The position numbers and the translations under genes were made by a program. The notes below the pieces were generated by a model. That model did not search any database. It was given only the letters and a program-made list of their open reading frames with translations, and was not told the origin of the DNA. Below, piece by piece: positions 45,267-53,603 of a DNA stretch of 64,000 bases. How positions within the stretch are numbered: position 1 is the first letter of the stretch; each line of letters opens with the position of its first letter. The DNA comes from Candidatus Sumerlaeota bacterium (GTDB lineage: Bacteria > Sumerlaeota > Sumerlaeia > SLMS01 > JAHLLQ01): positions 18,566 through 82,565 of the forward strand of contig JASGMJ010000019.1 of assembly GCA_030156535.1 (NCBI GenBank), in the 5' to 3' direction.

Positions 45267-46166
45267 ATGCCCGCGCTGGAAATCGAAGGCGTCACCAAAG
45301 TCTATCCGAACCTGCGCAAGGCGCTCGACGGCGTTTCCTTCTCCTGCCATGAAGGGGTCTTCGGACTGCTCGGCCCCAATGGCGCGGGCAAGTCCACCCT
45401 GATGCGGATTCTGGCCGGATCGCTCGACTTCGAGTCGGGCAGGGTCTCGCTGGACGGCCAACACGACGTCCGCCGCCATCCCGCCGAGTGGCGCCGCCGC
45501 CTGGGCTTCATGCCCCAGTCCTTCGATTTCGTCCCGCACCTGACGGCGCTGGAATACCTCGATCAGTGCGCGTTGCTCGGCGGGTTTGCGCCGCGCGCGC
45601 TGCGCCCCCGGATGATGGAACTGCTTGAGCGCGTAAACCTGACGGATGCCGCGCACCGCCGGGGCGCCGACTTCTCGCGCGGAATGAAGCAGCGCCTGGC
45701 CGCCGCCGCCGCATTTCTGTGCGACCCGCTTCTCGTGCTCCTCGACGAGCCCACCGCGGGGCTCGACCCCCGCGAGCGCATCCTGTTTCGCGAGCTCGTC
45801 ACCGACCTCTCGCGCGGACGGGTGGTACTTCTCTCGACGCACATCGTGCCCGACGTGGAGCGCTGCTGCGAGCAGGTTGCCGTCATCCGCGAAGGACGCC
45901 TGCTGTTTCACGGCCGGGCGGAGCAGCTCGCCCGCCGGGCTGAAGGGAACGTCTGGGAGTGCGCCGTGGACGAGCAGACGGCGGCCGCTCTGGAGCAGGA
46001 GCGCCGCCTGGTGCGGCTGCGTCCCTCCGGCGGCGCCGCCATTGCCCGCGCCGTGGGCGAGGTTTCTCCCCTGCCGGAAGCAAAGCCCGTTGAGCCGACG
46101 CTCGAAGATGGCTACGTGTTGCTGGTGAATGCGGCGGCAACTCCGCCAGAAGCCCTTTCGCCATGA
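45267..46166 (+). CDS. ABC transporter ATP-binding protein
   Basis: 299 residues. Walker A is LGPNGAGKSTLMRILAG, the signature region RGADFSRGMKQRLAAAAAFL (FSRGM in place of LSGGQ), Walker B LLVLLDEPTAGLDPRERI, and the H-loop VVLLSTHIVPDVERCCEQ. It belongs to the ABC-2 type exporter family with one ATPase domain. The stop overlaps the permease start (ATGA). The substrate is unknown. Confidence 0.93.
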   Translation: MPALEIEGVTKVYPNLRKALDGVSFSCHEGVFGLLGPNGAGKSTLMRILAGSLDFESGRVSLDGQHDVRRHPAEWRRRLGFMPQSFDFVPHLTALEYLDQCALLGGFAPRALRPRMMELLERVNLTDAAHRRGADFSRGMKQRLAAAAAFLCDPLLVLLDEPTAGLDPRERILFRELVTDLSRGRVVLLSTHIVPDVERCCEQVAVIREGRLLFHGRAEQLARRAEGNVWECAVDEQTAAALEQERRLVRLRPSGGAAIARAVGEVSPLPEAKPVEPTLEDGYVLLVNAAATPPEALSP

Positions 46167-46954
46167 GCAGCACTCACTCCGAGACAACCGGTCAACTCCC
46201 GCTCGCGCTCTGGATCGCGCGCACGCGCAGCTCGCTGGCGCTGTGGCGCGACGACGAGTTCCGGCGCAACGGCTACCGATTGGCTCTGACGGCGTTGCGG
46301 GGGCTCGTTGGCCTGCGGCCGCTCATGGCGCTGGCGGTCGCCGCCTGCGCCGGCGCCTGGCTGTTTCATTCGGAAGTGGGAACGGCTGCCGAGGCGTTCC
46401 GCTTCCTGCTGCTCTTCACGGGAATTGTTTCGATGCTGGCGTCGGCCACGATGTTTGCGTCCGAGCAGCGTCAGGGAACTCTGGAGTTGCTTTGGCTGGC
46501 GCGCGGCTCGGCCGCCTCGCTCGTGCGTTTCAAGGCCATGACGTTGCTCGGCGGACTGGTGGCGCTGATGATTCCGGCGCTGCTGATCGTGGCATGGTTT
46601 CTTGAGGGCCGCTTTCCCGTTCTCCAGGCGTTTGTGTTCCTCGCAACAAATGCGCTGCTGATTGTTGCGGTGATGGCGTTTGCCTCGACGCTCGTGCCGC
46701 ATCCATGGGCGGGAGGGCTGCTGGGGGCCTTTTGCCTGGCAGCGTTGTATGCGTCGCTGGGCGATGGCGTTTCGTTTTTCAACCCGTTCATGAATCCCGT
46801 GGTGGAGCAGGCCCGGCTGACCACGGGCGGCGGTGCGTTCCGCAAAGAGGTGGACATGGGAACCGCTGCCGTGGTGAATCGAATCGTGGTACTTGTCGTC
46901 TCGATGGTGCTGCTGTCGATGGCGGGGAAACGGCTGCGCCGGCTCTTCCGTTAG
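46163..46954 (+). CDS. ABC-2 type transporter permease
   Basis: 263 residues with several membrane segments (PLMALAVAACAGAWLFHSE, FRFLLLFTGIVSMLASATMF, LGGLVALMIPALLIVAWFLE, FLATNALLIVAVMAFASTL, WAGGLLGAFCLAALYASLGD, VVNRIVVLVVSMVLLSMAG). It contains ATMFASEQRQGTLELLWLAR, as in ABC-2/YhgE-type permeases. It overlaps the ATPase gene by four bases, so they form a transporter pair. Confidence 0.9.
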   Translation: MSSTHSETTGQLPLALWIARTRSSLALWRDDEFRRNGYRLALTALRGLVGLRPLMALAVAACAGAWLFHSEVGTAAEAFRFLLLFTGIVSMLASATMFASEQRQGTLELLWLARGSAASLVRFKAMTLLGGLVALMIPALLIVAWFLEGRFPVLQAFVFLATNALLIVAVMAFASTLVPHPWAGGLLGAFCLAALYASLGDGVSFFNPFMNPVVEQARLTTGGGAFRKEVDMGTAAVVNRIVVLVVSMVLLSMAGKRLRRLFR

Positions 46955-46982
46955 CATCGAATTCCGCGGCGAGGGCGTGCGA

Positions 46983-47858
46983 ATGGGCAAGGAACGGCTG
47001 AACGACCAGAAGCTGCTTGGGTGGCTGCAAGGGGGCGGCCATGTGACGGCGGCCCAGGCGGCGCGCATCGAGGAAGCCCTGGACCAGGGGCTGCGTCTGA
47101 GCGAGGCCATCGGCCGGGTTCCGCTGGTCGATGCAGCGACCATGCAGGCAGCACGCGTGGCGCTGGGATTGAGCGGTGCAGGAGAAGCCGAAGCGCCCAC
47201 CCCGCCACTTCCCTCCAGTCAGCTCCGCGCCAGCAACGCCGCCATTGCCATCAAAGGATTGCAGCGCGATGCCGACGGCGTTGCGGTGCTGGACTTCGCG
47301 GACTCCGGCGAGGAGTTCCCCGACCCCGTCCGCCCCGATGGCGAACCGGTTTCCGGCGTGGAGCCACCCCGGCGCCCGGTGAAACGCAAGGTCGCCAAGG
47401 AACCGCCTCCCCCACCAGGCGAAATCGCTTCCCCCGAACTTCCTGCGATGCCCGCTGCCAGAGCCACGTCCCCGGCCGACGGACTGCCGACGCATGATCT
47501 GACTCAGGACGAAGGCATTCCCCTCGTCATGGAGTTGTACGGCTATCTGGTGGGCGCGGTGATGGGAGGAGTGGGCGCGCTGCAACTGGCCTATACACCG
47601 GCGGCGGGTGCGTTGGCCGAGTACGAGCGCTCGGGCCTGCGCACTTCAGTGGCGCCGTTGGATGCCATTACGGCCGATCGCATGGCGGCGCGGCTGAAGG
47701 TGATGGCGCGCCTGTCGCCCTGGGTGATGGACGGCAAGGAGGCGGCGATGGTGCTGACGCGCAAGAAGATCGGCTTTGAGGTGAAGCTGAAGGTTGAAGA
47801 AGCAGAGGGCGTGCGGCGCGTGACGCTGCACTTTGTGTCGGAAGGGCCGATGAACTGA
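46983..47858 (+). CDS. Protein resembling the N-terminal part of a GspE/PilB ATPase, no motor domain
   Basis: 291 residues from ATG 46983. Residues about 8-65 (LLGWLQGGGHVTAAQAARIE and LRLSEAIGRVPLVDAATMQA) resemble one half of the T2SS ATPase N-terminal domain (MshEN-like). A Pro-rich linker follows. Residues about 175-290 resemble the domain just before the ATPase core. PLVMELYGYLVGAVMGGVGA corresponds to the VIKLVNLLLVNAIQDRASDL region of the GspE-like protein at 51.3-53.4 kb, and MAARLKVMARLSPWVMDGKE to its LLSRIKVMAGM segment. No Walker motif is present. The alignment was made by eye. Function unknown. Confidence 0.6.
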   Translation: MGKERLNDQKLLGWLQGGGHVTAAQAARIEEALDQGLRLSEAIGRVPLVDAATMQAARVALGLSGAGEAEAPTPPLPSSQLRASNAAIAIKGLQRDADGVAVLDFADSGEEFPDPVRPDGEPVSGVEPPRRPVKRKVAKEPPPPPGEIASPELPAMPAARATSPADGLPTHDLTQDEGIPLVMELYGYLVGAVMGGVGALQLAYTPAAGALAEYERSGLRTSVAPLDAITADRMAARLKVMARLSPWVMDGKEAAMVLTRKKIGFEVKLKVEEAEGVRRVTLHFVSEGPMN

Positions 47859-47874
47859 GGCGAGACGCCGGCCG

Positions 47875-48219
47875 TCAGGCGTGTTCGGCGACCTGCTCGG
47901 CCTCGGCCAGATGGCGCAAGGCGGCTTCTGCATCGGGGTAGACGGGGAGCAGACGCTGGATGTGGGCGGAGCGCAGGGAGCGCTCGACCGATGTCTGGAG
48001 CCCGGCAAGGAGCAGGGTGAAGCCTTTCGGCAGCAGGCGCGCCGTCAGCACCAGCACTCCCATGCAATGCGAGTCGATGCATTCGACGTGTGAAAAGTCG
48101 AGAACAAGCGAGCCGTGTGCCCTGCCGATGGCAGCCAGCAGTTCCGACCGAAATTCGGAGCCAACCGACAAAGTTAATGACCGGTGCCCCACGTGATGCA
48201 CAGTGTTCGGGCCGACCAT
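47875..48219 (-). CDS. STAS-domain protein
   Basis: About 114 residues from ATG 48219 (longer TTG frame to 48282). SLVLDFSHVECIDSHCMGVL and TARLLPKGFTLLLAGLQTSV match the STAS fold of anti-anti-sigma factors (anti-sigma factor antagonists such as SpoIIAA), with Ser in the position of the phosphorylated residue (IDSHCMG). It would bind an anti-sigma factor kinase or work in another switch. No partner kinase is adjacent. Confidence 0.7.
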   Translation of the reverse strand: MVGPNTVHHVGHRSLTLSVGSEFRSELLAAIGRAHGSLVLDFSHVECIDSHCMGVLVLTARLLPKGFTLLLAGLQTSVERSLRSAHIQRLLPVYPDAEAALRHLAEAEQVAEHA

Positions 48220-48466
48220 GAACACATCCAATCTGTTCGATGTCGTCCCTGCTCCTGCACCAAGATTCGGACCATGCCGCAAGGCGCATGTCCCTCAAGC
48301 AAGCCCTTCATTTTCAATCATTCGCCTTCTGATTCAATCGCCAAATGAGCAAGCCTTTCTCTCTCGGAATCCCGGGCAGAGACACGTTCGCACTGCTGCA
48401 CCAGAGACAGGGGCTCCGGCACCAACAAAGCAGGCAAGGAATCGGGGAGTCTGGGGCGGAAAACGA

Positions 48467-49924
48467 TCAGGGACGGGCGGGAATCTGCTCGACCGAATCG
48501 AGGCGCGGGAAGGTCTCAACCGCGAAGAGGGAGCGTGGCAGAGACTGCCCTCCGTCGTCGCCCGCCTGACCGGAGGCGCCAAAGGGGTTGAAGGGCTCGG
48601 GGAGCACGGCGACCTCAAGAAGCGGCTTCGTGAGCGACTGATTGCCCGTCATCAGCTCGAAACCGAAGGTCTGGACAGACGTGCGATTGGCCAGGCCGGG
48701 GCGGCCCGAGAGCAATTCGATGGTGGTGCCGGCAACGGGAGCTTTGGCGCGGAAGTGAATGCGCGCAAAAGGACCGGTGGGAAGGCTGAGCCCCTCGCCG
48801 AGGGCAACCGCGTAGTTGATATAGCCACGGCGATTGTCCACGTCGTTTCGCTTGTGGAAGTCGAACGGATAGTCGAGCCGGAACGGGCCATCGTGAACAT
48901 TGACGCCGCGCTTGATCCAGTTGCCCCGATCCTGGTCGATCACTTCGAGCACTTCGGGATCAAACCGGATGAAGAACATCAAGCTGTCGATCAAGGCGCC
49001 GCTGGGGTTGTTGAGGACGACATCGACGGTGAATTCCTGGTCGACGGCGGGGGGAATGGCAGGGCCTTCCAGCGCGAGGCCAACGCGGGCCTTTGAGGCA
49101 ACGGCTCCGAGATAGATGTCGCGAAGCTCCGATGCCTTGCCCTGCAGGATTTCGGGTTTGGTGTTGTTGGGATCGAAGGGTTTGAGCACGAGAATCGACC
49201 CGCCCAGAACGCCGTCGATCGGATCGTCGGGGTTGCCGAGGACATTGGCTCCCCTGTAGTAGACGGCGGTATGGGGCACCTTCTCCGTGTCGCCGGATGC
49301 GAAGGTGAATTGCAGGCCGGTGTATTCGGTGGGACGCAGGGCTTCCCAGACGATTTTCAGGACGGGGAGTTCCTTGCTGATGCGCGGACGTTCGAGCACG
49401 GCGTCGTAGAGAATGATGCTGTCGCGCTCGATGACCTCGAAAGCGGGGTCGTCCTTGAGGCCTTCGCGCATGTCGGCGTCGAAAATGCGCACGGGACGCA
49501 GGAATCGCTTGTCGTACTGCAGGGCGATACGCACGCGGTCGAAGGGATTGGCGGCCTCGTTGTGCAGGCGGATCTCGGAGACGAAACGGCTCCCCGCGCG
49601 TACGACGGTGTCGAGCTGCACTTCTTCCTCTTCGTCGGGAATGCGGAAGACATTGTAGAGCAGCATGTTTCCGAGGGAGATGGCGGACTGCGTTTCGCCC
49701 TTTTCCTCGATGATCGGCTCGACGGGCTGGTTGGCTTGTTCGCCCTCTTTCTGGCCAAGCCGTTCCTGACGGCGCTTTTCAATAATCTGGCGGACGCGTT
49801 CTTCGTGCTGGCGAAGGCGTTCCTCGCGTGCGGCATCATCCTCCTGCGCCATGGCTCCAGGCGTGGCCGCAAGCACAAGGGCGGCAAGAAGGAATCGGGC
49901 AAGGTGGCGGGCAAGTCGTTGCAT
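48467..49924 (-). CDS. Exported protein with cohesin-like domain
   Basis: 485 residues with signal peptide (RHLARFLLAALVLAATPGAM, AQ), then a charged coiled-coil-like stretch (AAREERLRQHEERVRQIIEK). Residues about 80-240 are beta-rich. About 290-430 resembles a cohesin-type domain: VDQEFTVDVVLNNPSGALID, SLMFFIRFDPEVLEVIDQ and GEGLSLPTGPFARIHFRA. Cohesin-like domains also occur in secretion-associated proteins unrelated to cellulosomes. The gene is last in a minus-strand set with an Fn3 lipoprotein, GspE N-domain protein and the GspE-like ATPase. Confidence 0.72.
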   Translation of the reverse strand: MQRLARHLARFLLAALVLAATPGAMAQEDDAAREERLRQHEERVRQIIEKRRQERLGQKEGEQANQPVEPIIEEKGETQSAISLGNMLLYNVFRIPDEEEEVQLDTVVRAGSRFVSEIRLHNEAANPFDRVRIALQYDKRFLRPVRIFDADMREGLKDDPAFEVIERDSIILYDAVLERPRISKELPVLKIVWEALRPTEYTGLQFTFASGDTEKVPHTAVYYRGANVLGNPDDPIDGVLGGSILVLKPFDPNNTKPEILQGKASELRDIYLGAVASKARVGLALEGPAIPPAVDQEFTVDVVLNNPSGALIDSLMFFIRFDPEVLEVIDQDRGNWIKRGVNVHDGPFRLDYPFDFHKRNDVDNRRGYINYAVALGEGLSLPTGPFARIHFRAKAPVAGTTIELLSGRPGLANRTSVQTFGFELMTGNQSLTKPLLEVAVLPEPFNPFGASGQAGDDGGQSLPRSLFAVETFPRLDSVEQIPARP

Positions 49925-49998
49925 GAGGTCCCCGTACGATCAGACTGCGACTGTGCCGCTCGGGTTGGGCGGAATCAAGGGCGAGTTGGGACGGATTG

Positions 49999-50448
49999 TT
50001 ACTTTCCGGCCGGAGGGACGGGGACTTCGGCAGGTGGGGATGCCTTTGGGTCTTCAGGCTGAAGAGGAAGCAGGACGCGGGCAGGTGCAACTTCAGTGAC
50101 TTTGGCTGTCCGGCCCGTGGAATCAACGCTCTCCAGATAATAGTAATACGTGGCACCAAGGGGAAGGCCGCGATCAACGTGGAGGGTTACGATTTTGCTG
50201 GACTTGCGGGAGGGCAGGGAGACCGGCTTGGCCGTGATTCGCTCGAAGGGGCCCGAGGCGCTCTCGGCGCGATAAACGTGGAAGCGGAGCCCGGCGGGCG
50301 TGTCTTCGGGAACCTGATAGCGGATGGGAATTTTACCGGTTCCGGGCTCGGCGGTGGGCGTGGAAGAACCGGCGCAACCGGCCAGAGCGCACAGAGCAAG
50401 CGGAAGCAGGAAGAGCAGGCGGGCAAGCAAGCGGCCGAATGCCGTCAT
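49999..50448 (-). CDS. Lipoprotein with a fibronectin-III-like domain
   Basis: 149 residues from ATG 50448, whose ATGA overlaps the stop of the preceding gene (translational coupling). The signal peptide (RLLFLLPLALCALAGC) has lipobox LAGC. The domain contains AGLRFHVYRAESASGPFERI and YYYYLESVDSTGRTAKVTEV, the layout of a fibronectin-III fold. The tail is Pro-rich. It probably sits on a membrane facing the periplasm. Confidence 0.72.
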   Translation of the reverse strand: MTAFGRLLARLLFLLPLALCALAGCAGSSTPTAEPGTGKIPIRYQVPEDTPAGLRFHVYRAESASGPFERITAKPVSLPSRKSSKIVTLHVDRGLPLGATYYYYLESVDSTGRTAKVTEVAPARVLLPLQPEDPKASPPAEVPVPPAGK

Positions 50449-51146
50449 GATCGATTTCGGACCCGGCGGAAGATGATGTCGTCGATCCAGTAGGCGATAA
50501 TCGCCCAGGCAGACCATAGGAGCATGAAGATCAAGACCTGCTCGAAGGTGTCGTATTCAAGCTCGCGGTAGGCCTTCTGGAACTCACGGTTGTAGAGCAG
50601 TGCCAGAATGAAGGTGCCGATGGGCACGAAGCAGACAAGTGGAAGGGTGATGAAGGAAACGAAACGGAGCAGGAACCCGGCCTTCTTGGGCTCGGGGGCG
50701 GGTTCATCCTCGGGGAGGCGCTCGATGACGTTTTCGATGTCCGCGAGTTTGGCCAGGAAAGGACGGACGGGACGCTCGACCAAATGCTCGATCGCATTGA
50801 TGGTGCGGCTGTCGGTGGGATCGTCCATTGCCAGGACGAGCTCGCCCTTCTCAATCCGGACGGGGACAACCTTGTACTTTTCGCAGTCTCGGCGTGGTAT
50901 GAGCGCCACGGCGTCGGGACGCGGGGCGATTTGATCCAGCGTGAGCAGCTTGCAGTTGCAGCGTTTCTGGAGGACACCGATCTTGACGCCTTCGGTGATG
51001 GCGCCCATTTCAACAAAGATGCGCGAGAGCGGCCGTTCACTTGTATCGTAATCGCGCCGTCCCTGATCGTACTGTTCCTGGGTGATCAGGCCCTCTCGCA
51101 ACAGGATTTCCCCCAAGTTGTGAGAGGACGATGCTGTATAGGCCAT
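50445..51146 (-). CDS. Freestanding GspE N-terminal (MshEN-like) domain with membrane anchor
   Basis: 233 residues. Residues about 10-150 resemble the N-terminal domain of type II secretion/T4P ATPases (NLGEILLREGLITQEQYDQG, RPLSRIFVEMGAITEGVKIG, VVPVRIEKGELVLAMDDPTD). Some versions of this domain bind cyclic di-GMP. The C-terminus has two hydrophobic helices (FVSFITLPLVCFVPIGTFIL and VLIFMLLWSAWAIIAYWIDD). No ATPase domain follows. It could be a membrane regulator of the adjacent secretion ATPase. It lies 175 bases from that gene and overlaps the lipoprotein gene. Confidence 0.72.
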   Translation of the reverse strand: MAYTASSSHNLGEILLREGLITQEQYDQGRRDYDTSERPLSRIFVEMGAITEGVKIGVLQKRCNCKLLTLDQIAPRPDAVALIPRRDCEKYKVVPVRIEKGELVLAMDDPTDSRTINAIEHLVERPVRPFLAKLADIENVIERLPEDEPAPEPKKAGFLLRFVSFITLPLVCFVPIGTFILALLYNREFQKAYRELEYDTFEQVLIFMLLWSAWAIIAYWIDDIIFRRVRNRS

Positions 51147-51321
51147 GCGTCGAGCCTCGCCTCGTTCTCCGGCGCTATGCCGCGAGTGCGCAGTGCGCCG
51201 TGATCAGCCGCCCAAAGGCGGATTACCTTTCTCGATGCTTCAGGAGAATGATCACGGTCCCGCAAGGACATGGTCAATTCAAATACGATTACCATGGGGG
51301 ATGGTTTTTATTTTGTGCCCG

Positions 51322-53442
51322 TCACTCTCTTGCGGGGTCTTCTTCCTGAGTCGTTTGTTCACCGAAGTACTCAAGCTGGCTGCTCTCGCTGGCGTTGCCG
51401 TCCTCCTCCTCGGAGGCGTACTCCCCGGCATCGGCGCCAGGAGTCTCGACGACTTCGGGCACGCCGAATCCTTCGTGTCCGGCTTCCTCGATTTCGTCGG
51501 CATTGTCTTCGGCTTCGCGGCGGCGGCGCGCCTCGTCGATGCGCTCCATGGCGCGGCGTGCGAGAGCCATTTCGGCGCGTGCGGTTTCCTCGTCCTCGCG
51601 CGGGGTCTGGCGCGAGACTTCCTCGAAGGTCGTCACCCCGAGGCAGATTTTCAGCCAGCCGTCGCTGCGCATTGTCTCCATGCCCTGATGCAGAGCCAGG
51701 GCGTGGATTTCGTCCGTCGAGGCGCGCTGGAGAATGAGTTCGTTGAGTTCCTCGGAGATGCACATCAACTCATAGATGCCGAGACGTCCCTTGTAGCCCG
51801 TGAAGTTGCAGTTGTCGCATCCGTGGCCGTGGAAGAAGGTGATTTCCTCGACTTCCTCGCGCGTCACGGCGAATTCCTCGAGTTCCAGGTCGGAGGGAAT
51901 GTACGGTTCCTTGCAGCTTGGGCAGATCGTACGAATGAGGCGCTGGCCGACGACGGCACGCAGCGTCGAAGTGAGCAGGAACGGCTCGATGCCCATGTCG
52001 ACAAGGCGCGTCACCGTGGCGGCGGCCGAGTTCGTGTGCAGCGTCGAGAACACCATGTGGCCGGTCAGGGCGGCCTGAATGGAGATCTGCGCCGTTTCAA
52101 CGTCGCGAATCTCGCCGACGAGAATCACGTCCGGGTCCTGGCGGAGAATAGCGCGAAGGCAGGCCGCGAACGTCAGGTTCACCTTGGGGTTGATGTTGAC
52201 CTGAATAATCCCCGGCAGCTCGTACTCAACGGGGTCTTCGGTGGTGATGAACTTGAGCCCTGAGTCGAAGACCTCGGCGAGAACGGCGTACAGCGTGGTC
52301 GTCTTGCCGCTGCCCGTGGGGCCCGTGACGAGCACGATGCCGTTGGGCTTGCGGGCTTCATTGAGAAGCTTTTCCAGGATTTCCTGCTGGAAGCCAAGTT
52401 GGCGGACACCGATCATCATCGCGCTCTTGTCGAGCACGCGCATCACGATGGATTCACCGTAGACCGTTGGAATATCGGAAACGCGAAGGTCGACTTCCTT
52501 GCCGGAAATGGAGAGGCGGATACGGCCGTCCTGGGGGATGCGGTTTTCCGCGATGTTCATTCCGGCCATGACCTTGATACGGCTGAGCAGGCCGACCTGG
52601 AGGCTCTTGGGCGGCGAGGGGATCTCGCGCAGCACACCGTCCACGCGGTAGCGAATGCGCAGGCTGCCGGAGAACGGCTCGATGTGAAGGTCGGAGGCGC
52701 GGTCCTGAATCGCGTTCACCAGCAACAGGTTGACGAGCTTGATGACGGGGGGATCGTTCGCCAGCGATTCGAGATCGATCTCGAGTTCGCCCTGGCGCTT
52801 CATTGTTGCCTCGTCATCGACTTCCTGGTTCAGCGATTCGATGATGTTGTCGAGGGACTCGTCCCCCATGCCGTAGTAGCGGTCGATCGAATCGACGATG
52901 TCTTCCTCGTCAACAACGACGGCCTCGACTTCATGCTCGGGGAGGAGAAGGCGGAGATCGTCGACGATGGTGATGTTGAGGGGGTCGCTGATGGCGATGG
53001 TGAGGATGGGCTTGCCGCCCCCCTCGACCCGCTCCATCAGGGGAAAGATGCGGCGATCGCGTGCCAGCGAGGAAGGAATGTAGCTGCGGGCCTTCACGGC
53101 GAGGGGGTCTTCGAGCTTGTACTGGTCCAGGCTGACGTAGGGAAGGCCCACCTTTTCCGTCAGCGAGCGGATGATTTCCTGCTCGGAGGGGAGCTCGAAC
53201 TCCTGGTCGAAATTGATTTCGCCGGAGGATGGGCTGGGAGCGAGGCCGCTCTGGGAAACCCAAGTGGCCGTCTCGTCAATATTGAAGAGATTCGACTTCT
53301 TCTTGATGCCCGATTTGGTGGCCGACTCGCCCCTGGGGATATACCCCTTGGACCGTCTGTCCTCGGGAGACATCGCCGCTTCTTCGCGAATGAGGAGTTC
53401 CATCTCCTTCTTCGCGTTCGCATACGGGTCCTTGGGAGCCAT
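51322..53442 (-). CDS. GspE/PilB-type secretion ATPase
   Basis: 706 residues from ATG 53442 with AAGGTGG upstream. An N-terminal T2SSE-N domain is seen (INFDQEFELPSEQEIIRSLT, EDIVDSIDRYYGMGDESLDN). The ATPase has DPPVIKLVNLLLVNAIQDRA, then Walker A in LVTGPTGSGKTTTLYAVLAE, the Asp box TTEDPVEYE, Walker B DPDVILVGEIRD and the His box STLHTNSAA. A CxxC-CxxC zinc module (ICPSCKEPYIP, HGCDNCNFTG) completes the GspE plan. It powers pseudopilus assembly. The C-terminal tail is long and acidic (NADEIEEAGHEGFGVPEVVE). No other T2SS core genes (gspD, gspF) are in the window, so the machine may be elsewhere. Confidence 0.92.
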   Translation of the reverse strand: MAPKDPYANAKKEMELLIREEAAMSPEDRRSKGYIPRGESATKSGIKKKSNLFNIDETATWVSQSGLAPSPSSGEINFDQEFELPSEQEIIRSLTEKVGLPYVSLDQYKLEDPLAVKARSYIPSSLARDRRIFPLMERVEGGGKPILTIAISDPLNITIVDDLRLLLPEHEVEAVVVDEEDIVDSIDRYYGMGDESLDNIIESLNQEVDDEATMKRQGELEIDLESLANDPPVIKLVNLLLVNAIQDRASDLHIEPFSGSLRIRYRVDGVLREIPSPPKSLQVGLLSRIKVMAGMNIAENRIPQDGRIRLSISGKEVDLRVSDIPTVYGESIVMRVLDKSAMMIGVRQLGFQQEILEKLLNEARKPNGIVLVTGPTGSGKTTTLYAVLAEVFDSGLKFITTEDPVEYELPGIIQVNINPKVNLTFAACLRAILRQDPDVILVGEIRDVETAQISIQAALTGHMVFSTLHTNSAAATVTRLVDMGIEPFLLTSTLRAVVGQRLIRTICPSCKEPYIPSDLELEEFAVTREEVEEITFFHGHGCDNCNFTGYKGRLGIYELMCISEELNELILQRASTDEIHALALHQGMETMRSDGWLKICLGVTTFEEVSRQTPREDEETARAEMALARRAMERIDEARRRREAEDNADEIEEAGHEGFGVPEVVETPGADAGEYASEEEDGNASESSQLEYFGEQTTQEEDPARE

Positions 53443-53603
53443 GCGTACCACCTTGTAGGGTTGTAATCTTACGGGTTATCCGCCGAGGCTTTATGCGCCT
53501 TCCGCATCCCGTCTTCCACCGGCGAAAACGTAGGGCAGGCAGGGCCGGGATGCAAATCGGATTTTTCCACTCGCGTCACTCGTGCCAGACTCGCGCCTGG
53601 CTT

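Noticed and set aside
53503-53552. GCATCCCG ... CGGGATGC inverted repeat after the secretion ATPase start
   Set aside because: Arms are eight bases and 34 bases apart with no T run, so it is not a convincing terminator or operator.
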